Source: Methylobacterium sp. FF17 (GTDB lineage Bacteria > Pseudomonadota > Alphaproteobacteria > Rhizobiales > Beijerinckiaceae). From it: DNA of 64,000 bases. Numbering within the stretch: the stretch's first letter is position 1; each line of letters begins with the position of its first letter. The stretch covers positions 1,426,001-1,490,000 of the forward strand of contig NZ_CP107532.1 of the NCBI RefSeq assembly GCF_025813715.1, read 5' to 3'. The translations under genes were made by a program, and so were the position numbers. The notes under the pieces are model-generated. The model was not told the origin of the DNA and did no database searches. It was given only the letters and a program-made list of their open reading frames with translations. Below are positions 17,201 to 25,432 of this stretch, piece after piece.

Positions 17201-17705
17201 TGAAGAGGGGCGAGAGCCAGCCCTCCAGGCAATAGTCCCGCACCCCATCGATGCAGCCGGTGTAGCGGTCGGGCCCGACCTCGAACCTGTGATTATACGT
17301 GCGACCGTGCACCATCACGCTGACGGCACAGGTCCCCGGGCGCTCGGACAGGCTCGCGGGCAACAGGGCATGGACGAGTTCAGTCCCGCTGATGCGGCCG
17401 GCGGATTCCACCGGAAGATCCTGCGGAGCACCGCCCGCGAATCGGACCTCGACCCGAACCTCCTCGCGATGCGTGTCGGGCGCGAGCGCCAGGAGAACGC
17501 CCCCTTCGTGCAGCGTGACCCAAGCGATCGACGCGCGGCCCTTGTACAGTCCGGCACCGGCCGCAGCCCTCGGCCGCAGACTTCTCCAAGCTTTCGTGAA
17601 CGATACCCGATCAAGATTCGGCAGCTTCGGAAAACGCACTATGCCCTCACTCCAGACCGCGTATGTTCGATTACTCTTCAGCCTGGAGACAGCGCGCTGA
17701 AGCAC
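14283..17705 (-). CDS. large bifunctional glycosyltransferase (GT2 plus GT4 domains)
   Basis: About 1140 residues in three parts. Residues 1-400 are a poorly defined beta-rich region. A GT-A-fold family 2 domain spans about 413-650 (VCAIVPVYKG, nucleotide-binding INDESPDPG, LLVNADTVLPPGAV, CEEVDWCLAARDLG). A C-terminal GT-B region from about 770 to 1080 holds WYCPRVHLTD and a cysteine cluster (YCGEPAPSICQLC), GRVKGFDVLV near 912, and PETYSYVLSEVWEAGYPIV near 992. Such proteins build polysaccharide chains at the cytoplasmic membrane. The start is uncertain: the GTG at 17705 directly follows an in-frame stop and has no clear ribosome site; an internal GTG near residue 22 is possible. It converges on the glf unit. 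Confidence 0.85.
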   Translation of the reverse strand: MLQRAVSRLKSNRTYAVWSEGIVRFPKLPNLDRVSFTKAWRSLRPRAAAGAGLYKGRASIAWVTLHEGGVLLALAPDTHREEVRVEVRFAGGAPQDLPVESAGRISGTELVHALLPASLSERPGTCAVSVMVHGRTYNHRFEVGPDRYTGCIDGVRDYCLEGWLSPLFKTSEPSVQLVVDGIIGDPRPLDRYRAEFQSMTSGQGGWNGFSLPLPVQALDGKPHRLGIRAGGTTLEFGNWSSQPKYNIDAFSPGGVRGWYIDPAMLDAPTTLRIVRGGLTQSERRTHARNDVKVAFGREIAGFVFEHVEIQPGSALVAGPDGPGLLLGRFESDIQVQVRAQRELARAHLLGSARPDTSMMMRRRIRTHLVEVDRARGPGSIGFQPVIAAETIPLPREAAPKSIQAASTPRTPPPVCAIVPVYKGLSDLELCLASLIPQLEAGRVRAIVINDESPDPGIGRYLAGLAAEDHRGLTILDNPKNLGFIGTVNRGFSLLEPGEDVLLVNADTVLPPGAVARLSRHCHVRPGIASVTPMSNNATILSFPNVVAPSLPALGLDVAEIDRVFAAQGAAPMEIPTGIGFCMHMNRQALDEVGAFSPEWGRGYCEEVDWCLAARDLGWVHLAATDTFVIHEGSVSFGVDERTTILATNHVRLERLYPEYLGEVQAFLRADPLEDLRADVLLHLLAGRFTALTLHLMHGLGGGTKRYVDDIRALPRAPDHEVAVLAPVEDRGDDPRLSLSFDRAGVVLTLTPPRLERVLAALEATGVEVQIHVNSRLAFQSGFLDALLSGKRPYTVMLHDFQWYCPRVHLTDERLSYCGEPAPSICQLCVSGGVEHNFADHRGLIENDLEAWLGFNAKILERATRILAPSEDTAARYRKRFTLPEIVVAPHPEPRLNGKTPVVSRAGASPGGLRIAVVGAIGRVKGFDVLVRMAERAARDRMPFFLTVVGFTVDDERLKRYGNASVTGAYKQSELKRKLDEIDPDFVFLPSIWPETYSYVLSEVWEAGYPIVAFDIGAPADRIKTVGGGVVIPFTRDTRIILDALTDARARVAAMEPMRPEPTFVPSLDAYYRGPGAEPQPLAVPARAPDRPEPGLPVQHAVSRERADLPPFEEAHANAGSMMPFGSPAPSRVPPVPVSPP

Positions 17706-18202
17706 TCAGACCGAACAATGAATTTACCTGAAAGACCAAAGTACAAACGGGATATTGGATCAATACATAATACATGATCAGCGATAATCGAAAACAACGC
17801 TCACAGGCCAACATAGTCTACCATCGGATACGCTCAACCCGCCGAGAACCATCAGAGATCCGACACCGTGTCTTCCCCCCATCCGCATCGTCCAGTGCCC
17901 CCCGGGACAGTATCGGAGGAGAAAGCGTCAGTTCTCCTGATCGCCCGGAGAAAGTCCGTTCGATTCGGTGCACACGCGAATGATATCACCGGCAGGCCGC
18001 GTCATCATGCCATCCCCGCAAAGTCCTGACGCAGCCCGCGCCGGATCAAAAGTCGATTTGCGGGATACGCCTTTCACAAACTGACATTGGAAGCCTGACA
18101 CGCCCCTCCTCCGACGATTCGATGACGGCGCGTTGACGAAGGCGATCTGGCCGAAGGCCTCCGACAGCGCTGGAATACCGGGACCACGCACAGCCCGTGA
18201 GG
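17706..18202. other. 497-base intergenic stretch, no gene supported
   Basis: It is moderately A/T-rich between about 17700 and 17830, which fits the promoter of the minus-strand glycosyltransferase. The rest has short open frames on both strands without ribosome sites, signal peptides or recognisable motifs. I see no RNA gene, repeat or strong terminator in it. Confidence 0.5.
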
Positions 18203-19459
18203 TCAAGCATAACGCTGCACCGCGAAATCCTGCGGTGCGATCTCGGGCTGCCGGCCGGACATGAGATCCGCGAGCATGCGGCCCGAGCCGCAGGCCATGG
18301 TCCAGCCGAGGGTACCGTGACCGGTGTTGGTGTAGAGGTTCCGGTAGGGCGTCTCACCGACGATGGGGGTGCCGTCGGGCGTCATCGGGCGCAGGCCGGT
18401 CCAGAAGCGGGCTTTCGCGAGATCGCCGCCCTGCGGGAAGAGGTCACCGACCGAGCGCTCCAGGGCGGCGCGGCGCGGCCCGCGCAGGACCTGGCTGAAG
18501 CCGGCGAGTTCGGCGGTGCCACCGGCACGAATGCGGTCCCCAAGCCGGGTGATGCCGACCTTGAAGGTCTCGTCCATCACGGTGGAGACCGGCGCCGCCT
18601 CCGGGTCGTCGATGGCTAGGGTGAGCGAGTAGCCCTTGACGGGGTAGACCGGCAGGTTGACCCCGAGCGGACGCAGCAGGGCCGGGGTGTAGCTGCCCAT
18701 CGCCGCGACGTAGGCGTCCGCGCTCAAGGTCTCCCCTCCGTCCGTGACGACACCGGTGACGCGGCCCGGCTCGTGGCGAAGGCCGGTCACCGTCACGCCG
18801 TAGCGGAAACGGACGCCGAGCCCCTCGCACAGCCCAGCGAGGGCTTGCGTGAACAGGTGCGCGTCGCCCGTCTCGTCACCGGGCAGGCGCAGCCCCCCGG
18901 CGATGCGCTCGCGGACCCGCGCCAGGGCCGGTTCGGCAGCGATGCAGCCGGCGGGATCGAGCACGTCGTAGGCCACGCCGTACGTGTCGAGGATCGCGGT
19001 GTCGGTGCCGACCTGCTCGAGTTGCTTCTGCGTGCGGAACAGCTGCAGCGTGCCCTTCTCGCGGTGATCGTAGGCGATCCCGGTCTCGGCACGCAGGGTG
19101 CCCAGCACGTCGCGGCTGTATTCGGCGAGGCGGACCATGCGGCCCTTGTTGCGCCGGTAGGCGTCGTGGGTGCAATTGGCGAGCATCCGGGCAAGCCAGC
19201 CGTAGAAGCGCGGCTCGAATTGCGGCAGCAGTACCAGGGGGCGATGACGCATCAGCAGCCACTTCATCGCCTTGACGGGAATGCCGGGCGCCGCCCAGGG
19301 CGCCGAGTAGCCGGGCGAGACCTGCCCCGCATTGGCAAAGCTGGTCTCCATCCCGGCGGCAGGCTGCCGGTCGAGCACGGTGACGCGGTGGCCGGCCTTG
19401 GCGAGGTAGTAGGCGGTGGTGACACCGACGACGCCGCTGCCCAGAACGAGGACGTTCAC
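18203..19459 (-). CDS. dadA: D-amino acid dehydrogenase small subunit (DadA)
   Basis: FAD-dependent inner-membrane-associated enzyme that deaminates D-amino acids (typically D-alanine) to 2-oxo acids and passes electrons to the respiratory chain. It has 418 residues, the usual length. The dinucleotide-binding motif is at 7-23 ([17 protein letters not shown]), followed by [21 protein letters not shown], a DadA signature, and the C-terminal FAD block ([36 protein letters not shown]). It starts at a GTG with GGAGGAAT eight bases upstream. No alanine racemase gene is adjacent. It lies 160 bases downstream of soxA on the same strand but is probably transcribed separately. Confidence 0.93.
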   Translation of the reverse strand: MNVLVLGSGVVGVTTAYYLAKAGHRVTVLDRQPAAGMETSFANAGQVSPGYSAPWAAPGIPVKAMKWLLMRHRPLVLLPQFEPRFYGWLARMLANCTHDAYRRNKGRMVRLAEYSRDVLGTLRAETGIAYDHREKGTLQLFRTQKQLEQVGTDTAILDTYGVAYDVLDPAGCIAAEPALARVRERIAGGLRLPGDETGDAHLFTQALAGLCEGLGVRFRYGVTVTGLRHEPGRVTGVVTDGGETLSADAYVAAMGSYTPALLRPLGVNLPVYPVKGYSLTLAIDDPEAAPVSTVMDETFKVGITRLGDRIRAGGTAELAGFSQVLRGPRRAALERSVGDLFPQGGDLAKARFWTGLRPMTPDGTPIVGETPYRNLYTNTGHGTLGWTMACGSGRMLADLMSGRQPEIAPQDFAVQRYA

Positions 19460-19622
19460 GTGAAGATTCCTCCGTCCGCATTCCGGAATGCTTGAGCCCC
19501 GGAGCTTGTAACAGGCGCTGCGGCCTGCTTCCGCTGCATTGCACAAAGCTTGCCGCATGCCGGGGCTGCGCCCGATGCAAGCCGAACGCTCTTTTGAGAC
19601 TTTCGGCGGCGCATGCGAGACC

Positions 19623-20396
19623 TCAGGGCCGAACCGCCGGCGTTTCCATCGGCAGGGGGCTCGCGCGATCCATCAGGTAGCGTTCGAGGGCGACGAAATC
19701 CGGCGCGCCGTAGGGGAAGGGTTCGGCCCGCATCCCGGTCATGCAGTTGCGCAGGCGCCGCTGCACCGATCCGACGCCCTGCCATTCGAGCCGATAGAGG
19801 GGGTAACCTGTAGGGTGCCCCTGCGGGATCAGGGCGGCGCCGAGTCGGTGCCCCGCATAGGCGTCGTGGCAGGCGGCGCAGGATAGGCCGAGCTGGCCCA
19901 TCCGCCCCGTGAACAGCGCGCGGCCGGCGGCACGGGTCGGCGCCAGGCGGGGATCGTCGGGCGGCGTGATCGGCAGGCCACGCGATTGCGCGGCGACGTA
20001 GGTGGTGAGCCCCAGGAGTTCCTGGCTCTCGTACGCCAGGGGGTCTGCGCCCTGGTGGCGCGTGCGACAGGCGTTGATCCGGCCCTGGAGGTCGATCGCG
20101 CCGCCGGTTGCAGCGTCGTAGGCCGGATAGCGGGCGGCGACGCCGCGCATGCTTGCGCTCGCCGCGCCGTGGCATCCGGCACAGGCGGGGCGGGCCGGCG
20201 CCGGGGCCTTCGCCCAGAGGTCCGCGCCGTCCTGGAGCCAGAGCATTCCCGGATTGGCGGTCGCGTCGCGTTGCATCGCCTGGATGTCGGGGCTCATGCC
20301 GTCGAAGCCCGAGCGCCGCGCCTCTCCCGGAATCTCGGTGGCGGAGGCCGGCCACGCCAGCAGAAGCCCGAAGGCCAGGCGGGCGGCCCGGCTCAC
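19623..20396 (-). CDS. soxA: sulfur-oxidation c-type cytochrome SoxA (dihaem form)
   Basis: Periplasmic subunit that with SoxX joins thiosulfate to the SoxY carrier cysteine. It has 257 residues with a signal peptide (cleavage near residue 19). There are two haem motifs: CAGCH at 72-76 and CAACH at 173-177, so it is the dihaem type. The active-site cysteine is Cys218 in [14 protein letters not shown]. The GTG start overlaps the soxZ stop (GTGA). It is the last gene of the unit. soxB and soxCD do not follow it in this window, so the catalytic cycle cannot be completed by genes seen here. Confidence 0.93.
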   Translation of the reverse strand: MSRAARLAFGLLLAWPASATEIPGEARRSGFDGMSPDIQAMQRDATANPGMLWLQDGADLWAKAPAPARPACAGCHGAASASMRGVAARYPAYDAATGGAIDLQGRINACRTRHQGADPLAYESQELLGLTTYVAAQSRGLPITPPDDPRLAPTRAAGRALFTGRMGQLGLSCAACHDAYAGHRLGAALIPQGHPTGYPLYRLEWQGVGSVQRRLRNCMTGMRAEPFPYGAPDFVALERYLMDRASPLPMETPAVRP

Positions 20397-20713
20397 GTCA
20401 CCGTCAGGGTGGCGGTCTCGGTCTGCTCGAAGCCGTTGTCGCCGCGCCAGGTGAGGGTCAGGGGGCCGGTCCGCGTCGCCCGGAGGGCGAAGGTGAGGTA
20501 GGGGTTCGCGGCCGTGGCCGGGAACAGTTCGGCCCGGAACACCGTCTCGCCGTCATACAGGCAGGTGAAATCGGTGATGATGTCGCGGGGTCGGATCCGG
20601 CCGTCGGCACCGGGGCGGAAGCCGGTCTCCATCGGGTGCGAGATCAGGGTCTTGATCGTGACCACCTCGCCGGCTTGCGCCGTCTTCGGAACGTTGATCA
20701 GGGTGCGGGCCAT
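20393..20713 (-). CDS. soxZ: thiosulfate carrier subunit SoxZ
   Basis: Small (106 residues) immunoglobulin-like partner of SoxY, forming the SoxYZ carrier of sulfur intermediates in the periplasm. Family blocks include KTLISHPMETGFRP near 21-34, the PRDIITDFTC strand, and FPATAANPYLTFALRATRTG. As usual for SoxZ there is no signal peptide of its own; it is exported with SoxY. It lies seven bases after soxY and overlaps soxA, so all three are translated together. Confidence 0.94.
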   Translation of the reverse strand: MARTLINVPKTAQAGEVVTIKTLISHPMETGFRPGADGRIRPRDIITDFTCLYDGETVFRAELFPATAANPYLTFALRATRTGPLTLTWRGDNGFEQTETATLTVT

Positions 20714-20719
20714 GGCGGA

Positions 20720-21208
20720 TCAGCCCTCCAGGCAGGCGGCGAGGGTGACGATGGCATCGGCCGTGGTCGACCAGTAGCGGCCGTCGCTGGTCTCGGCGAT
20801 GGCCGTGATGCGCTGCGTGTCGGCGAGCCGGATGCGGGTGCTGAGGGCGGCGCGCCCCGCGCCGGACCCGAGATGCGCCGTGATCACGTTGGGCTGCGGG
20901 TTCTTGTCGTTGAACACTGCGATGCGGCGGACATGGTCCTGCGGCGTCATCGGACTGTCCACCGTCACCGTGATGGTGACGGCGTTGCCGTTCTCGACCA
21001 GGGGCGGCAGGTCGAGGTGGATGCGGCCCGGACGAATCTCGGCGTCGCCGGCGAAGCGCCGGACAGCCTCGGCCGTGCTTTCCGTGCGTTGCGCGGCGGC
21101 CGACGCCGCGACAGGACGCAGGGTCACCGTGGCGACGCTGCCAAGCCCGAGGGCAAGGACATGACGACGGTTTCGACCGCCATCCCTCTGGTCGTCCTGG
21201 GCGCTCAC
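20720..21208 (-). CDS. soxY: thiosulfate carrier protein SoxY with variant C-terminal tail
   Basis: Carrier protein whose C-terminal cysteine holds the sulfur substrate through the Sox cycle. It has 162 residues with a twin-arginine signal (NRRHVLALGLGS), as expected for Tat export of the SoxYZ pair. The classical tail GGCGG is here AACLEG: the cysteine (159) is kept but the flanking glycines are lost and it is followed by L-E-G. The flexible glycine arm normally reaches into SoxA/B active sites, so function may be altered. The start GTG overlaps the soxX stop. Confidence 0.9.
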   Translation of the reverse strand: MSAQDDQRDGGRNRRHVLALGLGSVATVTLRPVAASAAAQRTESTAEAVRRFAGDAEIRPGRIHLDLPPLVENGNAVTITVTVDSPMTPQDHVRRIAVFNDKNPQPNVITAHLGSGAGRAALSTRIRLADTQRITAIAETSDGRYWSTTADAIVTLAACLEG

Positions 21209-21702
21209 GGCGTCGTCCTCTCTGTCCCGGTGTCGCGCAGCGTGGCGAGGAAGGTGACGATGTCCTCGATCTCCTGGGCTTCCAGCACGGGCCGGCCGCG
21301 CCAGCTCACACCCACTCGGGTCATATTCTGCAGGCTGTAATAGGAAGGCATGATGGTGTCCGGGTTCAAGGCCCGGCCATCGACGAGGCGCAGGCGCAGC
21401 GCGCCGGCTGAAAGCCGCCCGCCGATTCCGGACAGGTTGGGGCCGAGATCGCCCTGGAAGCGCTCCTCGGGGAATGGCCCGGCATGACAGAGCAGGCAGA
21501 GCCCCTTCGTGCGGTCGGTGACCAGGGCGCGCCCCCGGGCGGCATCACCCGGCAGGTCGGTCAAGGGGTGGGGGATTTCGGAAGCCACGACGGTGATGGG
21601 CCGCAACGCGTCCTCCGCCCTTCCCTCCGCGCCCAGGACGGAGAGCAGGATCGCGCATCCGATCCCGCCACCGTAGGACGCTTTGATCCGGATACGCGTC
21701 AC
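21205..21702 (-). CDS. soxX: sulfur-oxidation c-type cytochrome SoxX
   Basis: Monohaem periplasmic cytochrome c that pairs with SoxA. It has 165 residues: a hydrophobic signal at about 10-29, haem motif CLLCH at 69-73, and a probable distal methionine at 118 (DTIMPSYY). The SoxX block GDLGPNLSGIGGRL follows the haem site. I chose the GTG at 21702 because it overlaps the stop of the flavoprotein gene (GTGA), repeating the coupling used along the whole unit; a longer frame from 21735 would run into that gene without reason. Confidence 0.92.
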   Translation of the reverse strand: MTRIRIKASYGGGIGCAILLSVLGAEGRAEDALRPITVVASEIPHPLTDLPGDAARGRALVTDRTKGLCLLCHAGPFPEERFQGDLGPNLSGIGGRLSAGALRLRLVDGRALNPDTIMPSYYSLQNMTRVGVSWRGRPVLEAQEIEDIVTFLATLRDTGTERTTP

Positions 21703-22949
21703 CCGAAAACCTGCCGTGTGATGGTCCGGTACCAATCGGCGGCGTAGAGCGCCTCCTGTTCACGCAGGGACCTCGGCGCATCGACGGGGCTGATGCCGCC
21801 GGCGCCCTCGACATCCGCGAGCACGCCACCGGCCGGATGGTAGACGCCCGCGATGGAGATGCCGTAGCCGGGCGCCACGAGGCTGTAGCAGGTGTTGATG
21901 AGCTTCGGCGTCTCGGGGGCACGCCCGGCCAGGAGGTCGATCACGGCAGCCGCGCAGACCTTGGCCTGGGCATTGGCCGAGAAGGCGGATTTCGGCATCG
22001 CCCCGGCGATGGCGGCGTCGCCGATGACGTGAAGGCCCGGCACCAGCCTGGATTCGAAGGTCACGGGATCGATCGGGCACCAGCCGCTGCGGTCGGCGAC
22101 GCCGGCGACGATCGCGATCCTGCCGGCGCGCTGGGGCGGGATGATGCAGGCGACGTCCGCCTTGTACTCCGCGAAGTCGGTGCGAACGATCATCGCGTCC
22201 GGCTCGACGGCGCTGACCTGGCCGCCCTCGGCCAACGGCACGTACTCGATCTGCTCCGGGTAGAGCGTGGCCCAGGCCGATTGGAACAGGCGCTGCTTGG
22301 AAAAGGTGTCCTTGGCGTCAAGCAGGATCAGCTTGGCGCGGGGTTTGCGCGTCTTCAGTACGTGGGCGATCAGGCTGGCGCGCTCGTAGGGTCCGGGTGG
22401 GCAGCGGTAGGGATTGCCCGGGACCGCCAGCACCACCGTGCCGCCCTCCGGCATCGCCTCGATCTGCCGAGCCAGCAGCAGGGTCTGCTCCCCCGCCTTC
22501 CAGGCGTGGGGCATGCGGGCCGCGGCGGCCTCGTCGTAGCCCGGAATGGCATCGAAGCGCAGGTCGATGCCCGGCGAGAGCACGAGGCGGTCGTAGGGAA
22601 ACGTCGTGCCGTCGGCGAGCGTGACCCGTCGGGCCCCCGCATCGATGCCGGTGGCGGCAGCATGCACCACGCGGATGCCGGCGCGGGCCAGACCCTCGTA
22701 GCCGAAACGCTGCGCCGCCATCGGCTGCAGCCCGGCGATGACCTCGTTGCTGAACGGGCACGCCACGTAGGTCGGGTTCACCTCGACCAGGGTCACGTCG
22801 AGGCCGCCCCGGTGCAGGGCACGGGCGGCGGTAGCACCCCCGAAACCGCCGCCGATGACCACGACCTTGGGCGCAGCCTGCGCCAGGGCAGGCCGCGCCA
22901 GAGCGAGTGACGCCCCGGCGGCAAGGAGCGCGCGGCGCGTCGTGTTCAT
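21699..22949 (-). CDS. flavocytochrome c sulfide dehydrogenase-type flavoprotein (SoxF/FccB-like)
   Basis: FAD protein of 416 residues related to the flavoprotein subunit of flavocytochrome c sulfide dehydrogenase, which oxidises sulfide in the periplasm. It has a Tat-like signal (TTRRALLAAGASLALARPA), FAD motif VVVIGGGFGGATAARAL near 29-45, and the two redox cysteines of the family: Cys64 (YVACPFSNEV) and one near 353 (INTCYSLVAPGYGISI). The start ATG overlaps the cytochrome gene upstream (ATGA). That small cytochrome is a good candidate for its haem partner. SoxF in other bacteria speeds up Sox activity; the same role is inferred here. Confidence 0.9.
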   Translation of the reverse strand: MNTTRRALLAAGASLALARPALAQAAPKVVVIGGGFGGATAARALHRGGLDVTLVEVNPTYVACPFSNEVIAGLQPMAAQRFGYEGLARAGIRVVHAAATGIDAGARRVTLADGTTFPYDRLVLSPGIDLRFDAIPGYDEAAAARMPHAWKAGEQTLLLARQIEAMPEGGTVVLAVPGNPYRCPPGPYERASLIAHVLKTRKPRAKLILLDAKDTFSKQRLFQSAWATLYPEQIEYVPLAEGGQVSAVEPDAMIVRTDFAEYKADVACIIPPQRAGRIAIVAGVADRSGWCPIDPVTFESRLVPGLHVIGDAAIAGAMPKSAFSANAQAKVCAAAVIDLLAGRAPETPKLINTCYSLVAPGYGISIAGVYHPAGGVLADVEGAGGISPVDAPRSLREQEALYAADWYRTITRQVFG

Positions 22950-23233
22950 GGCTGCCCTTGACGTGCGAGGTAGGCGGCGATCGCCTGGGATTCCGCCTCC
23001 GAGAACCCCTTGGCGATGCGGCCCATCACGCTGTCGGGCCGCGTCCCCGAACGGTACGCGGCGAGCGCCGCCGCGATCTCGGCCTCGGGGCGCCCGTCGA
23101 TCGCCCCCATTGCGGCTCCCTCGGCATGGCACCCGGCGCAGGAGGAAGCGCCCGGCGGCGGGCGCTCCGCCGCAGAGGCCACCCCGACCGGTCCCGCCAG
23201 CAGGCAGGCCGCGACCATCGGGAAGAGCTTCAC
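22946..23233 (-). CDS. small monohaem cytochrome c
   Basis: A 95-residue class I cytochrome c with a signal peptide (cleavage near ASA at 19-21), haem motif CAGCH at 32-36, and likely axial methionine 70 (SVMGRIAKGF). It starts at a GTG overlapping the stop of the molybdenum subunit and ends overlapping the flavoprotein start. Two partners are therefore plausible: it could be the haem subunit of the sulfide dehydrogenase (SoxE/FccA-like), or the electron acceptor of the molybdo-hydroxylase, which in related three-subunit enzymes is also a cytochrome c. Sequence does not decide between them. Confidence 0.88.
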   Translation of the reverse strand: MKLFPMVAACLLAGPVGVASAAERPPPGASSCAGCHAEGAAMGAIDGRPEAEIAAALAAYRSGTRPDSVMGRIAKGFSEAESQAIAAYLARQGQP

Positions 23234-25422
23234 GCCCGACGCAGGTCCGTGTTCTTCACCGGCATCTGGCGCACGCGCTTGCCGGTGGCCGCATAGATGG
23301 CGTTCAGCACGGCGGGCGCCGCCACCGCGATCGTGGGCTCGCCGACCCCGCCCCAGAACCCGCCCGACGGCATAACGATGGTCTCCACCACCGGCATCCC
23401 GTCGAGACGCATCACCGGGTAGGTGTCGAAGTTCGTCTGCTCGATGCGGCCGTCCTTGACCGTGCATTCCTGATAGAGCGCCGCCGACAGCCCGTAGACG
23501 AAGGAGCCGGCGATCTGGGCATCGATCTGCTGCGGATTCAGGGCATGGCCCGGATCGGTGGACGCGACGATGCGGTGGACCTTGACCGCGCCGTCATCCC
23601 CCACCGAAACCTCGGCCACCGCCGCCACGTAGGAGCCGAAGCCCATCATCTGGGCGAGGCCGCGATGGACGCCTTGCGGGGGCTTCGAGCCCCAGCCCGC
23701 CTTGTCCGCCACTGCCTGCAGCACGGCCCGGTGCTTGGGGTGCTTGTCCATCAGCTTCAGGCGGAACGCCAACGGGTCCTGGCCGGCCGCGTGGGCGAGC
23801 TCGTCCATGAAGCATTCGAGGTAGATCGCGTTCGGGTTCATGTTCACGCCGCGCCAGAAGCCCGGCGGCACGTGCGGGTTGCGCATGGCGTGATCGACCA
23901 GGATGTTCGGGATCGTGTAGCCGATCGCCGCCTCCGCGCCGCCCGCGTTGAGCCCCTGGAACACCACCGGGTCCTTGCCGTCCACCATCCGGTTCGGCGC
24001 CACCGAGACCAGGATCGACTGGCCGGAGATGCGCATGTGCAAACCGGTGAGATTGCCGGCTTCGTCGAGGCCGGCGCGCATCCGGCACTGGGTGATCGGG
24101 TGATAGCGCCCGTGCGTCATGTCCTCTTCGCGGGTCCAGATCATCTTGATCGGGGTCCCGGGCATCTCCTTCGCGATCAGGACGGCCTGGCGCAGCCAGT
24201 CGTGGGTCGCGCCGCGCCGGCCGAACCCGCCGCCGAGGAGGAGTTTGTGGACGTCGCACTGATTGGCCGAGAGGCCGGCGGCCTCCGCGACGGCGGCGAG
24301 CGCCGCCTCGCCGTTCTGGGTCGGCGCCCAAGCCTCGCAGCGCTCCGGCGTCCAGCGCACCGTGGCGTTCATCGGCTCCATGGTGGCGTGGTTCTGGAAC
24401 GGAACGCCGTAGGTCGCCTCCACGACCTTGGCCGCCCCCTTCAGTGCCGCCGCGGCGTCGCCGCCCTTGTTGCCGACGTAAGCCTCCGGCGCGTCGAGGC
24501 CCTCCCGCAGCATCGCGGCGATGCTCTCGCTCGAGACCGTGCCGTTGGGACCGTCGTCCCAGACGATGGGCAGGGCCTCGACGGCGGTCTTGGCGCGCCA
24601 GAACGTGTCGGCGATCACGGCGACGCCGGAATCGCCGACCGCGACGACCTTCTTCACGCCGGGCATGCCCTCGACCGCCTTGGCGTCGAAGCTCTTCACG
24701 GTGCCGCCGAAGACTGGACAGTCGCGGATCGCCGCGTTCAGCAGGCCGGGCATCGTCAGGTCGATGCCGTAGATCTGGCTGCCATCGGTCTTCTCGACGG
24801 TGTCGAGGCGTTTGACCGGCTTGCCGGCGATGGTCCAGTCCTTCGGGTCCTTGAGGACGATGTCCTTGGGCGGCGCGACCTTGGCCGCCGCCATCGCCAC
24901 CGCGCCGAAGGTGGTGCTGCGGCCCGAGCCCGCATGGGAGATCACGCCCTTCTCGACGCGGCACGCCTCGGGTGCGACGCCCCAGCCCTTGGCGGCGGCC
25001 TCGACCAGCATCATGCGGGCGGCGGCTCCGCCCTTACGGACATAATCCTGCGACTCCCGGATGCCGCGGCTGCCGCCGGTGCCGAAATCGCCCCAGACCC
25101 GGCCGCGCGCGACGTTCTGGCCCGGCGTCGGGTATTCGGTGGTCACCTTGGACCAGTCGCAGCCGAGTTCCTCGGCGACGAGCTGGGCCAGGCCCGTCAG
25201 CGTGCCCTGGCCCATCTCGGAGCGGGCGATGCGGATCACCACGGTCTCGTCGGGCTTGATCACCACCCAGGCATTGACCTCCGGGGTGAGGGCGGGGGCC
25301 GCCCCTTGCGCGGCGGCCTCGGGTGCGAAGGGCACGTGGAAGCCGAGGCTGAGGCCGCCGGCGGCGGCGACGGCACCCGTCACGAAGGCGCGGCGGGAGG
25401 GCTGGTTCGCGGAGACGGTCAT
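23230..25422 (-). CDS. xanthine dehydrogenase-family molybdopterin-binding subunit (IorB/aldehyde dehydrogenase type)
   Basis: Large catalytic subunit (730 residues) of a periplasmic molybdenum hydroxylase. A twin-arginine signal is at 9-16 (SRRAFVTG). Molybdopterin-binding blocks include EMGQGTLTGLAQLVAEELG, FGTGGSRGIRESQDYVRKGGA and LLLGGGFGRRGATHDWLRQA. The catalytic glutamate near 694 is present (GGVGEPTIAVAAPAVLNA). It resembles isoquinoline 1-oxidoreductase beta subunits and membrane-associated aldehyde dehydrogenases; the substrate cannot be read off. The ATG follows GGAGAG. It lies ten bases after the 2Fe-2S subunit gene and overlaps the cytochrome gene, which runs on into soxXYZA. 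Confidence 0.92.
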   Translation of the reverse strand: MTVSANQPSRRAFVTGAVAAAGGLSLGFHVPFAPEAAAQGAAPALTPEVNAWVVIKPDETVVIRIARSEMGQGTLTGLAQLVAEELGCDWSKVTTEYPTPGQNVARGRVWGDFGTGGSRGIRESQDYVRKGGAAARMMLVEAAAKGWGVAPEACRVEKGVISHAGSGRSTTFGAVAMAAAKVAPPKDIVLKDPKDWTIAGKPVKRLDTVEKTDGSQIYGIDLTMPGLLNAAIRDCPVFGGTVKSFDAKAVEGMPGVKKVVAVGDSGVAVIADTFWRAKTAVEALPIVWDDGPNGTVSSESIAAMLREGLDAPEAYVGNKGGDAAAALKGAAKVVEATYGVPFQNHATMEPMNATVRWTPERCEAWAPTQNGEAALAAVAEAAGLSANQCDVHKLLLGGGFGRRGATHDWLRQAVLIAKEMPGTPIKMIWTREEDMTHGRYHPITQCRMRAGLDEAGNLTGLHMRISGQSILVSVAPNRMVDGKDPVVFQGLNAGGAEAAIGYTIPNILVDHAMRNPHVPPGFWRGVNMNPNAIYLECFMDELAHAAGQDPLAFRLKLMDKHPKHRAVLQAVADKAGWGSKPPQGVHRGLAQMMGFGSYVAAVAEVSVGDDGAVKVHRIVASTDPGHALNPQQIDAQIAGSFVYGLSAALYQECTVKDGRIEQTNFDTYPVMRLDGMPVVETIVMPSGGFWGGVGEPTIAVAAPAVLNAIYAATGKRVRQMPVKNTDLRRA

Positions 25423-25432
25423 GGCTCTCTCC

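Noticed and set aside
17928..18206. Minus-strand frame of 92 codons upstream of dadA's stop region
   Set aside because: It would start at TTG without a ribosome site and has no recognisable motif or signal; not listed as a gene.
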